In this document: in pieces, positions 1-11,413 of the stretch
How the letters are laid out: each line of letters begins with the position of its first letter
How positions within the stretch are numbered: position 1 is the stretch's first letter
Origin: Ceratodon purpureus
Lineage: Eukaryota > Streptophyta > Bryopsida > Pseudoditrichales > Ditrichaceae
Reading direction: 5' to 3'
Assembly (NCBI GenBank): GCA_014871385.1
Contig: CM026424.1
Span: 18,633,357 to 18,697,356 of the forward strand
Length of the DNA stretch: 64,000 nt
Notes under the pieces: generated by a model
Told to the model about the DNA's origin: nothing
What the model saw: the letters and a program-made list of their open reading frames with translations, nothing else
Database searches by the model: none
Translations under genes and position numbers: made by a program

Positions 1-2352
1 CAGCAGACCGTCCTCTAATTGCAAAGACGGATTTTGTTGCCGTCGTTTACGGATCTTTGCTCCCACAGTAGTACGTCCAGAACCAAGCTCTTCCAAAACT
101 TTTCCTTTCTCCCTTGTCGCATTGACATTGACCTCTGAAGTACATGTGTTAAACGTGTAAATACAAAGTTTTACCGCTGTGAAATCATTGCACGACTCTA
201 AACACAAAAACAACCTCGCATACATTACCTTCCACTCTGGGACAAGGCGGAATTGGTTCGTCCAATACTTCACGTTCAACGCCTTTACTCCGACTGTCTC
301 CCAGAGTACAGCCAATCTGGGATCCACCTCCCACCCACATTGAGTCCTTCCTTGGAATAATGGTCTCCACGTCGCGAAGCTCTGCGTGACTATGAATATT
401 AGAAAACTCCACCTCCGAGTACCGATATTCGTCGATACTTACCTCATTTTGTCCCGTCTGCGGTACTGGCACTGTGTTTCCAGACTCTTCTTCTATCGTA
501 ATGTCTTTGAACATGTTAATGCTAGTCCCATTCCCTGCCGCCTGTTTTGCTTTGGAGTTCATTCCTCCGAGAGATAGCTTAAACACAGTGCTCGACAGCA
601 CTTCCACCTCTTTCCGCATGTCGTCACTTTCCTCCATCCTTCTAGTAAATGAGAGTTTCGACATTTCACTGTCCCGTTGTAAAGCTTCAACCTTCGCCTT
701 AGTCTGGTTGTGATCGACAACGAGATCGTCGTACTGACGTCTCATTATCTGAATGACTTCCTTCAACGAGGCAAAGTGACGTTCCACATCAGTCTCCGTT
801 CCAGCTGCCAAGGACGGAGGAGGTGTCGACATGCACTCCTCTAGTAAACTGGGAGATAAGTTGACGTCGTCATAATCAAAGTTCACGTCCGTTGGCGGGT
901 CACTTAGGGTTCCCTCGTTAGTTCCGTCGTTCTTATCGGACGCTGTTGATGTTCCCTCAGCCTGAAGAACAACAGTGTATCAGCAAATTAAGTTCTTTAT
1001 GGGACTGAATACCATTCCTGACAAACAGTGCCGCTCCAGTGCGTAACAGTGCCCTCAATCAATCAAGGCACAGTTGTCGAGGGCACGCAGATTACCGGAT
1101 ACCTTATCTTTAATTCTCAAACTATAACTTTACAACAGTACCATTCATTGTTTGTGTCGCCCACATGTGCTATATTTATATTTCACATCCCGCAACCCAA
1201 TACCCCACTTACCTGAGTGACTTTGCTCTTACCGGAGTCGGGCAATGACTCCAAACTTACGCCGACGTCCTCCTCCGCACCTTTTCGTTTCTTCCTTTGG
1301 CGCCGGGCGTTACTCATCCTCTCATGCTCAAGGTGGGCTTCGGGTGTATCCCAATGAGCCACAAACACCGGGTACAGCTTTGCTGGACACTGCGGGTGTC
1401 TTTTTTTGTGCTCATACCAGTGGCTGCGCCAGGCATACCGCGTCCAGCTTAGTGCGTCCCTCAAATACTCCTTGATGTACCCGGGTCTTAGCGGTCGGTC
1501 GAAGGTGAATTTGCTATCAATGTCTCGTGCGATGAGTTCAAAAGCTAACTCCGGATGGCTGCTGAAGTCCCTCGACGTCACGTCTAGAAGTCGCCCAGCA
1601 ATATCGCGTATAGCTCGGTGGAACACTGTTCTCAATCCTATGGCATTACCGTCTTCGTCTGTTTCAACATGCGTCCTTGCACCCACTACAAGGTTCCGCT
1701 GGTTCCTGTGATACTCAGCTCTCTGCCTCCTTTGGAGGTTACGTCGGTCGTTCGGGCTCCCTGCAGAGTTGTTCTGAACACTCGCCACTGGAGGAACGAC
1801 AGATGCGACATGTGCACTAAGGGGACGGCTCATGCCAGAGGTAGCGGAGACGGGAGCAACAAGTCCCACCCCGCCGTTACCTGAAACAGTACCATGCAAA
1901 TTGACGTTGGTCGCGGCCGTAGTAAAGTACCTCGTCTCCCCGACTCCTGAAGGCCCGCCCTCGTCGCGCAACATTTCCATCGAAGTCGACGCATTCGCAA
2001 CAGCGCTACTGCCACCTCCCCATGGAACGTGGGTGGCAGTGGTCATTGTATGGACGGGAGTCCTGGAGGTTGACGCGTTCGGAAGCATTTCCGCGGGTAG
2101 CATTCCAGGAACTGACTGCGCAAACGTGCCGGCTGCGGCTCCGACGTACATGTTCATCATGTGCTGCATGAAGGGATGATACATAAACGACATGTCGTTC
2201 GCAACCGGTCCGGGCGGGTAATTCACGTCAGCCGCCGTCGGAGAAATACTGCTCTGCAGAGACGTGGTTCGCTCTCGCTGGTTATTGCCGTGCTCCATCG
2301 ACGGGTCCATGGACGATGCGTGCGTATACATTCCAGCCGTGTTCTGCAACAT
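1..2352 (-). CDS. Ptta/En/Spm (TNPA-like) transposon protein, partial at window start
   Basis: Three exons read leftward: 2352-1213, 961-229 and 134 to beyond position 1. Phases agree (phase 0, then phase 1), giving 669 visible residues with no stop. The N-terminal 200 residues are low-complexity (Ser, Thr, Met, Pro). Residues about 215-355 are the recognisable part: a basic stretch, a segment beginning GLRTVFHRAIRDIAGRLL, then WTRYAWRSHWYEHKKR and a HWDTPEAHLEHERMSNARRQ segment. This arrangement is typical of the plant Ptta/En/Spm family that accompanies CACTA transposases and may bind subterminal repeats. Exon 2 encodes a probable coiled coil (VERHFASLKEVIQIMRRQYD onward), and exon 3 a basic RKRRQQ segment. 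The gene is divergent from the BRCT gene, with about 645 bases between start codons. The C-terminus lies outside the window. Family assignment is by pattern only; the reading frame looks intact. Confidence 0.72.
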
Positions 2353-2996
2353 GATTCCAGAAAAACTTGAGTTAGTACCAATGTTGATGTTCTTTACAGG
2401 TACCTTATGACTTGAACGCGTTAGTCGACGATGTCCACCTCGCGGTTTGACATGCTGCTAAACTATGAAGGATCGTCGTCCACATCAGGTGTACGCAATC
2501 ATCGAAGGAGATCTGTACTATGACTCCAGTATCAGGTAACAGTACTTTGATTTTACATATGCAATGTGTCCGACAAAACAACTTCATGTCCACAATATGT
2601 CATCATACCTGCTCCGCGTTGCCTCGGGAATCCATTGTCGCCTGAACTCTCTCCAGTGTCTACAGTTGAACTGGAGAGCAACCAGGTGCATGCAAATGGA
2701 GAGTATGCCTGTGGCAAGGGTTATCAGAAACTGGGGATGGAATATCTCGCCGTCCACATACAGGCGGCGCCCCCCTCATTTATCGGTCCACGTAAGTGGT
2801 GGACTGGAACTGCAGTTCCACCATGGATTTCGGTATCGACTCCAACTCCTTGACAGCCACCTATGCGCGTAAATGCCGCAACGTTATCGACGTCGACGGA
2901 CGGTTCTCTGAGATCCAAGCGCCTCTACTATGGACACCAGCGGACCAGTTCCTAATCAGTACAGTTGATGCATAATTCGGATTACTTGTGGCAGAC
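2353..2996. promoter_or_regulatory. Divergent intergenic region between TNPA-like and BRCT genes
   Basis: This 644-base stretch separates the start codons of two oppositely directed genes and must hold both leaders or promoters. A good translation context (CCACCATGG) sits at 2822-2830 and opens a short frame, MDFGIDSNSLTATYA, that could splice through a GTAAAT donor near 2868 to the acceptor at 2994, adding an N-terminal exon to the BRCT gene. I could not decide this. No convincing TATA box was seen. Confidence 0.35.
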
Positions 2997-3869
2997 ATGG
3001 AGGTGGACCGCGTGGGGGGTGCGGATGTCACATCTGGGGAAATGTTCGGCGTCTCTGAGCAATCCAACAGTTCGGTGCAGGACGCGTTGTCCCAAAACTT
3101 CTGTTCGTCTGTCGATGATGTTGACATTGTGTTCGAAAAATGCTTCCAGGACTGCGTACGAAAACGTCCTCGACCATGGGAGGATTTTGACGACGAGGAT
3201 GATTGCTCACAGTCGTCCCCAAAGTCGACGCGTCTTCCAGACATGCCAGTGTCCGATGACGGGAAGGACGTTACGGAGGAGCTGTGGTTCAGCGGAGTAA
3301 CCCTTTACATGGCTCGTCCAGTCCATTCAAAGTAATTTCTGAGCCTGTGATGTCTGCGAGGCTTTTGTCCCCTACCTCGCGCAGAGGCGGCCGCATATGC
3401 TGAATTCCGTGTTAACATTTGGACTTCGTTTGCAGGGACATGTTCTCTCGACGTCTCGCACGGCTCACAATGGACAGTCTTTGTATGGAGGCAGAGTATT
3501 TGGGAGCGTTAGTACGTGACACGTTAGATGAAAAGGTTACACATGTGATTATCTACCGAGAGAAGGGACAGCGCTTGGAAAGACAGTCAGTTCAAATGAG
3601 GTATGTCTGAATACTTGTAGTGTGAATTTTTTTTTGCGTCACATATCCACTTCACTGTTTTCCAAACCATTTATGCTAAACGAAATTAACATCTACTTCT
3701 TGAACATTTCTACTGCAGCCTCGGGGGGAGGGATGTGCAGGACATCGTCCTCCTCAGCGGTCACTGGCATCCCCTTCGAACGTTTATTAAGGTAGTTTAC
3801 CAAGATTGGCTATCGGATTGCCTAACCGCCTCGGCATTGCTCCCAGTAGAGGACTACCTTGCTCTGTGA
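2997..3869 (+). CDS. BRCT-domain protein, resembling the C-terminal BRCT of DNA ligase IV-type proteins
   Basis: Three exons, 2997-3331, 3436-3600 and 3719-3869, join in phase to 216 residues. Donors are GTAATT and GTATGT; acceptors end TTGCAG and CTGCAG. Residues 1-95 are acidic and Ser-rich (WEDFDDEDDCSQSS). From about residue 97 a BRCT fold is readable: ELWFSGVTLYM (first strand), a long helix-rich middle, KVTHVIIY (third strand), then IKVVYQDWLSDCLTASALLP with the invariant BRCT tryptophan, ending in EDYLAL. BRCT domains bind phosphopeptides or repair partners; the last BRCT of plant DNA ligase IV is the nearest match I can think of, from memory. No ligase catalytic region is present. The gene lies between TNPA-like and TNP2 genes, which suggests capture by, or cargo of, the transposon. 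A further 5-prime exon is possible. Confidence 0.6.
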
Positions 3870-5944
3870 ATTGTAATTCAACAACAGCTGAAATAAAAAC
3901 AGCTTCATATTGATTTGAAAATCATTTTGCGTCACTTTTAGTGACTACATGGTATGGAGTCATAGCTATATCTGAATGCATTTCACGATCGCGATTCATT
4001 TCTGCAAGTGATATCTGAGTAGAGAATGTTAGGATTGAGAGCTTTGCACTCAATCGGTAATCATTATCGAAGTCCTATTTGACCATTTCGTTAAAGAAGA
4101 AGAAGTTCCAATAATCGCGGAGTCCCATCATACATTTCTGGTACTCTGTTTTCTCCCACAGTTCGTAAAACTCAACACCTCTCTTCTGCGCCAGGCACAA
4201 ACATCGAAACTCCCTTCCATAGTTATCGTACTGTCGGTCTGCACCGTCAAGGTCCAACTCCGCAAACCAGTTGAGCATTACCATGTAGACGGCGCTCCCC
4301 TCAAGATGTCCCATGGTACTTATGCACTACACCTGGTTAGCACTCCAATGCTCAAATGAGAATATAGTCCACTGCAGCTCGGAGTAACCCACACTTATGG
4401 AAGATTCGACTCTGTTTTCATCACGCCCTACATCGAAGACTTCCTTACGACTCTGCAGTGAGACTAAGGCGTCTAAAAGAGGCCCGTCTCCCTGGTTATC
4501 ATGACTCATGTATAGCCCCATCTTCGCCCGTCGAATGATGTGCCAGTATCAGCTCGGATGGATGCATGTAAACATATACTATACCCTATTTAGGAACACT
4601 GAGGAAAAAGTCTAAGTATAGAAGTAGTTCCATATCCGTACATGATAATCAGCGGGTATCAATAGAGACCCATATGCGTATTGCCAGAATGTCACTGCCA
4701 CATCAGAAAAAGAAGCTTCCAGTTCCCCGCTTATTTTTTTGACCTAGTTCTGTCGTAAGGTAAATCGCTCTCGGAATACAGAGCGCTTGCCATGCCGGTT
4801 AGATCTGAGAAACCTCTTTTTAGAATTTGCTTGGTTTCCCACATTTTTCAACACAGACCCGTTTTTGCATTGCCCGTACCAGTAGGGGAAAAAAAACCAT
4901 CCGCTTCACTACACTTTCTTTTCTGACCTAATACTGTCGTTATGTAAACCGCCATAGCCATACGGATCGATTGCCATCCCCGTTAGATTTGAAAAAACTC
5001 TTCCCAGAATCTGCTGAAACTCGCAGTTCTTTCAATGCAGACCCATATGCGCATTGGCACTAACAGTCCGATTAAGAAGCTTCCAGTTCTAGTGAGTTCA
5101 TTTTCTGACCTAATTCTGTCATGAGGTAAACCGCCCTAGGAATTTAGATTGCTTGCCATCCGTGATCGATTCGCAAAACCCATTTTTAGAATCTGCTAAA
5201 ACTCCTAGTGGTCCTGTCATTATTTAAGGTGGCGTTGGTGACGTTCGAATCGACGATGTGCACAGCCGGACGCATCCATCATCAAGGAGGCAGTGGTGGA
5301 CGTTACAGAGTAACCTCCGAGTGCCGTTGGTCTCCAGTTCCCCGAAACCTGAGCTCTTCCACTTTTTTTGTTTTCTGACATAGCAATCGGTGGGGTATAT
5401 AGCGTATTCCCTCAACAGCACATGTCGGAGCATGGAGTTTGGTTGTTCTAAAGCACCGCCTGGGCACATTGTCGCGGTCGAATTTCAGGTACTCATACTT
5501 AGACCCTTAACTCCATAACCCTCTTCCCAACTTTCCTCCCTTCCTCTGTTTCCTTGTTTACATTCGAAGTTCTGTTATATTTTCAACTTTGCATTGTATT
5601 TTCTACTGTACAATTAATTTCAGCTCGCCCATTAAGTAACATATTGTAATTAGAACCGCAAAGGTGTTCCACAGTGGCTCAGACGTTGTGTACCTCACCG
5701 TGGGATGCAAGCTCTCTGTACCTGACTTCATGTAACTCGTAATTTGTCATCTCCCATACAGTAATTTAGGTGTCTCACTATCATTCACATGACTTACCTT
5801 GGTCACGAAGAATTTGCATTGTCACATTGCATCTATGGTTCGAAATGTCTATGTTTGCGTGAACAGTCCTTCATGACTAACGTAAGGTTACAATCCTGTC
5901 TGACAAATGGGGGAAATGGGGTTGTCCGGGACCAGTGAGCAGAC
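3870..5944. other. Non-coding spacer with weak minus-strand frames
   Basis: Two minus-strand frames at 4521-4327 and 4314-4075 are in the same register, separated by one TAG (end ANQV, then MGHLEGSAVY), and a third frame lies at 5469-5224. They could be exons or remains of one gene, for instance with the tandem repeats of 4667-5215 in an intron, but I found no phase-consistent join and no family similarity. No other gene is seen before the transposase start at 5945. Confidence 0.3.
4667..5215. repeat. Three diverged tandem copies of a ~185-bp unit
   Basis: Copies begin at about 4667, 4856 and 5040. Each opens with GACCC followed by a TGC-rich stretch (ATATGCGTATTGCC, TTTTTGCATTGCC, ATATGCGCATTGGC). 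Each carries TTTCTGACCTA-like or TTTTGACCTAGTTCTGTCG about 70-80 bases in, then GGTAAA(T/C)CGC, TTGCCATCC and AGAATTTGC/AGAATCTGC. Spacing is 189 and 184 bases. Arrays of this kind occur inside or near the ends of CACTA elements and may be protein-binding arrays; that role is inference. Confidence 0.75.
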
Positions 5945-8900
5945 ATGCCGCGACGACGGCCTCCGATTCCAATGCCGGTTCAAAATGAACGTCGTCAGAA
6001 AGCTAGAGACCAGAAGCTCCTGCGGAGGGAAATCGCTATCGCAAACCAGCTCGGTCAGCGGCGATTCTTATGTCCCTGTAGCATATGCAACAGAGGACTC
6101 CGTACTATGTTGTCTCACGCCACAATCACCAAGCATGTCCGATGGTATGGGTACCATCCGTACCAACGGGGTAGCACTGTGGTAATTTCCCGCACTCATT
6201 ATGTTCATAGGGGATTTGCAGTTGATTTCAAAGCCTGCTCTTCAAGTTAGCATAGTTCACTGCTTATATCACATGTTAACGCCATGTATTACGCATGTGA
6301 CGATCGGCTGAAGTGTGCGCCTCCGTTAAATTGAAGACGAGGGTATTGTAACTATGGTATTCTGGGTGTACAGGGTGTCGACCCCGACGCATCAGACATT
6401 GAGTGGGGCGAGTCCATCCGATTGGAGTATGGTAGAGAAGCCGGCAGGAGCCACGAGCCAGAACATGATCCTGCCGCTGCCAACGTCGACGTTGTCGAAG
6501 TTCTACGTGCGGCATACGGCGTCGCGGACAACATCAGGGATGTTGCTGCCGAAGGAGCGAACAGGCGTGAGGGCACGCCACCGGCAGCAGGGCCCGACTA
6601 CGGCGTTCCTCAAGACGAAATGGACGATGCTATCCCGACTGCAACAGGCTCCCACGATAACGCTGAATCGGATGAAGGGTCTGATGCCGATGAGGACTTG
6701 ACGTGGGGGAATCCTGACGACGGTGACATGCAAGCTGCAGCTGAACAAGACAGGATTCAGGAGGTGGCGCGGATACCCCTATACGAGGGTTCACCTCTGA
6801 CAAGCCTGGAGGCCGTGATTCTCATGCTCAACCATCACAGGGCCAACAACGCCACCAATGTCCAGATAGACCAGTCGTTTGCTTTGACGCATCGGGTGCT
6901 TCTCCCTCAACCGAACACTTTACCGGACTCTGAGTACGCTGCCTCACAAATGTTGCGAAAGCTAGGCCTGGAGTTCAACACAATCGAGGTATGCCCGAAC
7001 AATTGCATACTTTTCAGAGGAGTGTTTAGAGACCACCAACTGTGCCCCAGCTGTGGATCACCGAAGAGGAAGCGGCACGGTAAATCCTGGGTATCTCAGA
7101 AAGTCCTCCGCCACTTCCCTTTGCCGCCGAGGCTGCGTCGCATGTTCCGAAGCCCACTGCAGGCTGCAGCGATGACCTGGACAGCGAGGGAAAGGGAGCG
7201 TGATGGTCTTGTTAGGCATGTTTTGGACTCCAAACACATGGCGGATATACGGCAGAGACACCCTGCTTTCTGTTCAGATCCAAGAAGGCTTTTCCTTGCC
7301 CTTGCCACGGATGGAATGAATCCATTTTCAGAGAAGCGGAGCGTCTACTCTACGTGGCCAGTTACTCTACAGAATTACAATATCGCACCTTGGTTGACAA
7401 CGAAAAGGTACTTCATTATGCTCTCGTTGCTAATACCGGGTCCCAAATCACCTACTGGAGATGACTTCGATACTTTGATTGAGCCACTGGTAGAAGAGCT
7501 TGAGATGCTCTGGTATGAGGGTATTATAATGGAGGATGTCGCCAGGTTTAGAAACGAGCCTAGGTTTGTGATGAAAGTCATGTTAATCTTCTGCATACAC
7601 GACTTTCCAGCCTATGGCATGGTGGCCGGTTGCGTAACGAAGGGGTACAAGGGATGTCCTGTCTGCGGTCAGCACACTACATCCCGCAGATCGAGCTTTT
7701 TGAAGAAGAATGTATATGAACACCAGGCTCGCAGATTTCTCCCTCATAATCACGAACTGCGGTCCAATAGTCGGGATTTCCGAGGCCAGGTTGAGTTTCA
7801 GGCACCTCTACCGCGGGTGACAGGATCCGAGGTGGTAGCATTTGCGGAACAGCGACAGCAATGGCTCGACGCCGGGGGTGTAGCTGGAGGAGCACAGGAT
7901 CCGGTGCGAATCAGCGGAGTAAAAAGGCTGTCCATTCTGTACAGATTGCCGTACTGGGAGGTGAGTAAAATCTAGACGCCATTACGTGATTTAGAATTAA
8001 TGTGGAAAACCCTGTTTTTTAACCGTGACGATTTATGGAACTCGGGGAAACATTTAGGACATCGTGAACGCAACGACGTCAATATATGTAGGCTTATATA
8101 TGTTTTGTATGCTGCTTGGGTAATTACTTCCATGGCATCTTTGTCTGCTCACTGTTAATTATGTCAATGGACATATAGGTTGCTCGTTACATACTGTCAG
8201 TTACATTAAAACTTTTGTCAGAACATGTAGTTCACAAGTACGAGTTCTATCTGGAAGTGGAAAACCATAGCGGTTCTGTAGAACGATTTGCAGGAATGTG
8301 AATTACGCCTAATTACATACATACGTTATGTTATGAGGCTTATGAATTATATCGCCAGTGATATGTCTTGATACGTTGCACTCGATTCGATGTGGTAGCC
8401 ACATGCTACTTTATCGCGTGGTTTCTGTAAACTTAATGTTGTAGGAAAGAGCCGGATACATGATCGAGATGGAGAGTCGGATGAACATGAGAAACCACAT
8501 GTTAATCTTCAGTGGAATAGAAGTGAACCTATAATATATTATGGTTCGGCCGTTGCCCTAGTCCGTCATTACGATTAAGTGTTTTGCCAGTCGTTAGAGT
8601 GGAGGACATATAGATTCGGGTTTTGGGGATGTGCATGATGCCTGACATACTAAGTCAACATAGTTGTGGGCATTCTACATAGTGGTGGCTTTATATGTAT
8701 GAGCGTCATGTTGTCAAATCATTGTTTAGTTGAACTGATTTTATAGTTATGTCCGGATAACTGTATTTCACTTTCTGTAAATAGCATGTCCGATGGTAAA
8801 CCCTAAGTATAGGATTTTATCCCAGACTGTAGAGGCCCGGACAGACTGTTGTTCCGTAGTGAATCACATTCGATTACTCTACCGCAATGGTTATGTACTA

Positions 8901-11413
8901 AAAAAAAATTTATACTTGTCAGTGGGGGGCGAAAACGCATCTTTTCACTCTGTTAGTCGCCATGGCATTGGGGAGTTGAGTATCGTTGTCGGGGTTACAT
9001 GTCACTTGGAACTGTCTGGATATCATATTATCATACCGATTAAATTTTATAATGACTTCCTTAAAGTTACTATTCTACGTACTCAGTTCTCCATTTCGAT
9101 CCGTTCTCCTCGTCTAACCTGTAATCACTTGTTCACTTCCGTGACTCGATCAAGGTTGCTAAATATCCTAAGCCTACGAACAGTTCATGAATGGGAACTT
9201 ACAGATTTTCGGACACCATGCTGCCTAGGTAGATGTTGCCCAACAGTGAACTCTGAATGGGACATATGCTCTTTTCGTAAATGACGACAAGACTTCTCGA
9301 AATGGACAATATTTAATTGTGACCCCTTTTTTGCCACAGGGTATGCGCATTCGACACACCATCGACGTTATGCACGTCGAAAAAAATGTTTCAGCAAGCA
9401 TCCTCGGGTTCCTACTAGGCGAGAAGGACACGGTCGCAGTCCGGAAAGACCTGGAGTCCATCGGTATACGTCCGGGATTGCATCTGATCTCTCGTCCAGG
9501 TGCAGCCAACTATGTGAAGCCGCATGCTCCATACTGCTTGACAGTATCTGAATCTACAAAGTTTTTCAGAACGTTCAAGTCCCTGAAGGTCCCTACGGGT
9601 TACAGCTCGAACATCGGGAGACATGTGAGTGACAAGAAGCTACATGGGCTCAAGTCACACGATCACCATGTTATTTTGCAGAATGTTTTACCAGCTTCTA
9701 TACGGGGAATGCTACACCCTGGCGCTAGGGATGCGGTAATAAGGCTGGGTCACTGCTTCCAGCGAATCTGTACGAAGAGAGTGGACCCATCGGCGATGGA
9801 AGAGCTACAGAAGTACGTAGCCGAGACCATGAGCCTCTTGGAAATATGGTTCCCACCCGCCTTCTTCGATATCATGCCGCATTTAGTCCTCCACTTGGTG
9901 GAGGAGCTGGACTGGTTTGGCCCCGTCCATGCACGGTGGTGTTATGGATCAGAGAGGTATCTGTATGTTCTAAAGAGGTATGTGCGGAACAGAGCTAAAC
10001 CAGAGGCCTCTATTGCTACGGGATATTTGTATGCCGAAGCACTTGGCTTTATGAGTGAACATCTCTCTCTGTATCCCGGACACCAGAAGATGTGGGATCC
10101 AGATGACAACGAGGGAGACAATGGAGAGGTATTGGAGGGGGCGCCAACCACCAGAGAACTCTTGGATGCGGAGCTTCGTAGCATCCACAAGTTCATCATA
10201 ATGAACACGCAGGACACAGAAACACTACGGCAGTACGTTTAATCTACCAATGGCTTAATGTATTCCTATTGATTTTGCAAGTTATGACAGCTCGCTTCAT
10301 CTTAAAATCATAAGCTGTGCATTAATGGATTTGCATTGCATCGTGGAAGTGAACTCGGTATGTGATTAGCGATTGACTTGTTTTACGATCCTCTGTTTAC
10401 ATTAGAGAGTACGACATCTTCTCGGCCACTGAGCGTGGCAGAGGTCGAATTCGGAACGTGGAACCTTTCTCGACCTGGTTGGACAGGCGCGTCGACTTAA
10501 TGCTAGCTCGTGGAGAAGAGGTGTCAGTGGAGCTTCGTAGCTTGGCACAACTCCCCCTGAACTCCGTGAAGGAGTACAAGAGGATGAAAGCGTTTGGTAA
10601 TCATTACCGAACTGAAGATGTAGCAGTTGGTAACACGTACGAGAGTTATGATTCAGGAGTAGCTGCTATAGTGTCTACGGACTGTGTGGCCTCAAATGTG
10701 GATCATAGGCCGGTTAGAGCAGATCTCAAGTACGTGGGGGTTCTGCGTAACATCCTTCAGGTTGACTATGTTCACACAAAAATCACCGTTATGGAGTGCA
10801 GCTGGATTAGGCCCAGTGTCGGTGGGAACGCTGTTATGAAGGTCGATGATCATGGATTCTGGCTTGTGAAAAAAGATGCTTTCACAAATCCTCGTGGGGA
10901 GAAGTATATCCTACCGTATCATGCTTCTCAGGTGTGTTAGATGAAGCCCAGTATGTTATGGTTTTTTTCCGTGTATATATTTTTTTCAATCAATGTTGCC
11001 GTTTGCAATAGAAGAGATATAAATGTGGAGTATTCAGAGAGGATCGTAAGTGATTGCAGGTTTTTTTCGCGGCTGACAATGATAATCCACATTGGAGCGT
11101 CGTGCTCCAGAAGGAACCACGGTCAAGGAGGGTGGAGGAGGACAACGATGACGTTGTAATTGGGGCTGCCGGATTGGCAACACCTGTGACTTTAGATGAC
11201 AATAGCTTCGGTACTAATGCTACCAAGGACGGAGACCAGTCGGCTGGGATAAACGTCCTCGTGCAGGAGGTCGAATTAGCGGATGCTGAGAGAGAGACAG
11301 ACGAAACTGAGAATGCCTTGCAGGACGTTGACCATGTCGATGAGGATGATGATGACGACGTGGATACACAACAGGATACATGGGTACGAGTCGATTACGC
11401 GGATGTGGCGTAA
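5945..11413 (+). CDS. CACTA (En/Spm) TNP2-type transposase, apparently intact
   Basis: Five exons, 5945-6181, 6374-7960, 9340-10232, 10406-10931 and 11060-11413, give 3597 nt and 1198 residues with no internal stop. The N-terminus has a Cys-rich motif (CPCSICN, residues 43-49) and HVRWYGYHP, usual for TNP2 proteins. The tnp2 core covers about 350-620. The acidic residues of the CACTA DDE triad are present: D392 in ATDGMNPF, D489 in HDFPAYG and E622 in MHVEKNV. A DUF4218-like region follows at about 710-845 (from KSHDHHVILQNVLPASIRG), and a DUF4216-like region at about 1015-1095 (YVGVLRNILQVDY to ADNDNPHWSVV). The C-terminal tail is acidic (DEDDDDDVD). The enzyme would cut at and rejoin CACTA termini in the nucleus. 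Intron 2 is long (1379 bases). Intact frame, triad and splice sites suggest a young, possibly active copy. Confidence 0.92.
7961..9339 (+). other. Large intron 2 of the transposase gene
   Basis: The 1379-base stretch begins GTGAGT and ends CCACAG, and joins LPYWE to GMRIRHTIDVMHVEKNV, a join expected for this family. A frame at 8793-9284 inside it has no recognisable product and is probably chance. Confidence 0.8.

Noticed and set aside
8793-9284. 163-codon frame inside the transposase gene
   Set aside because: Lies within the intron that joins LPYWE to GMRIRHT in phase; no recognisable product.
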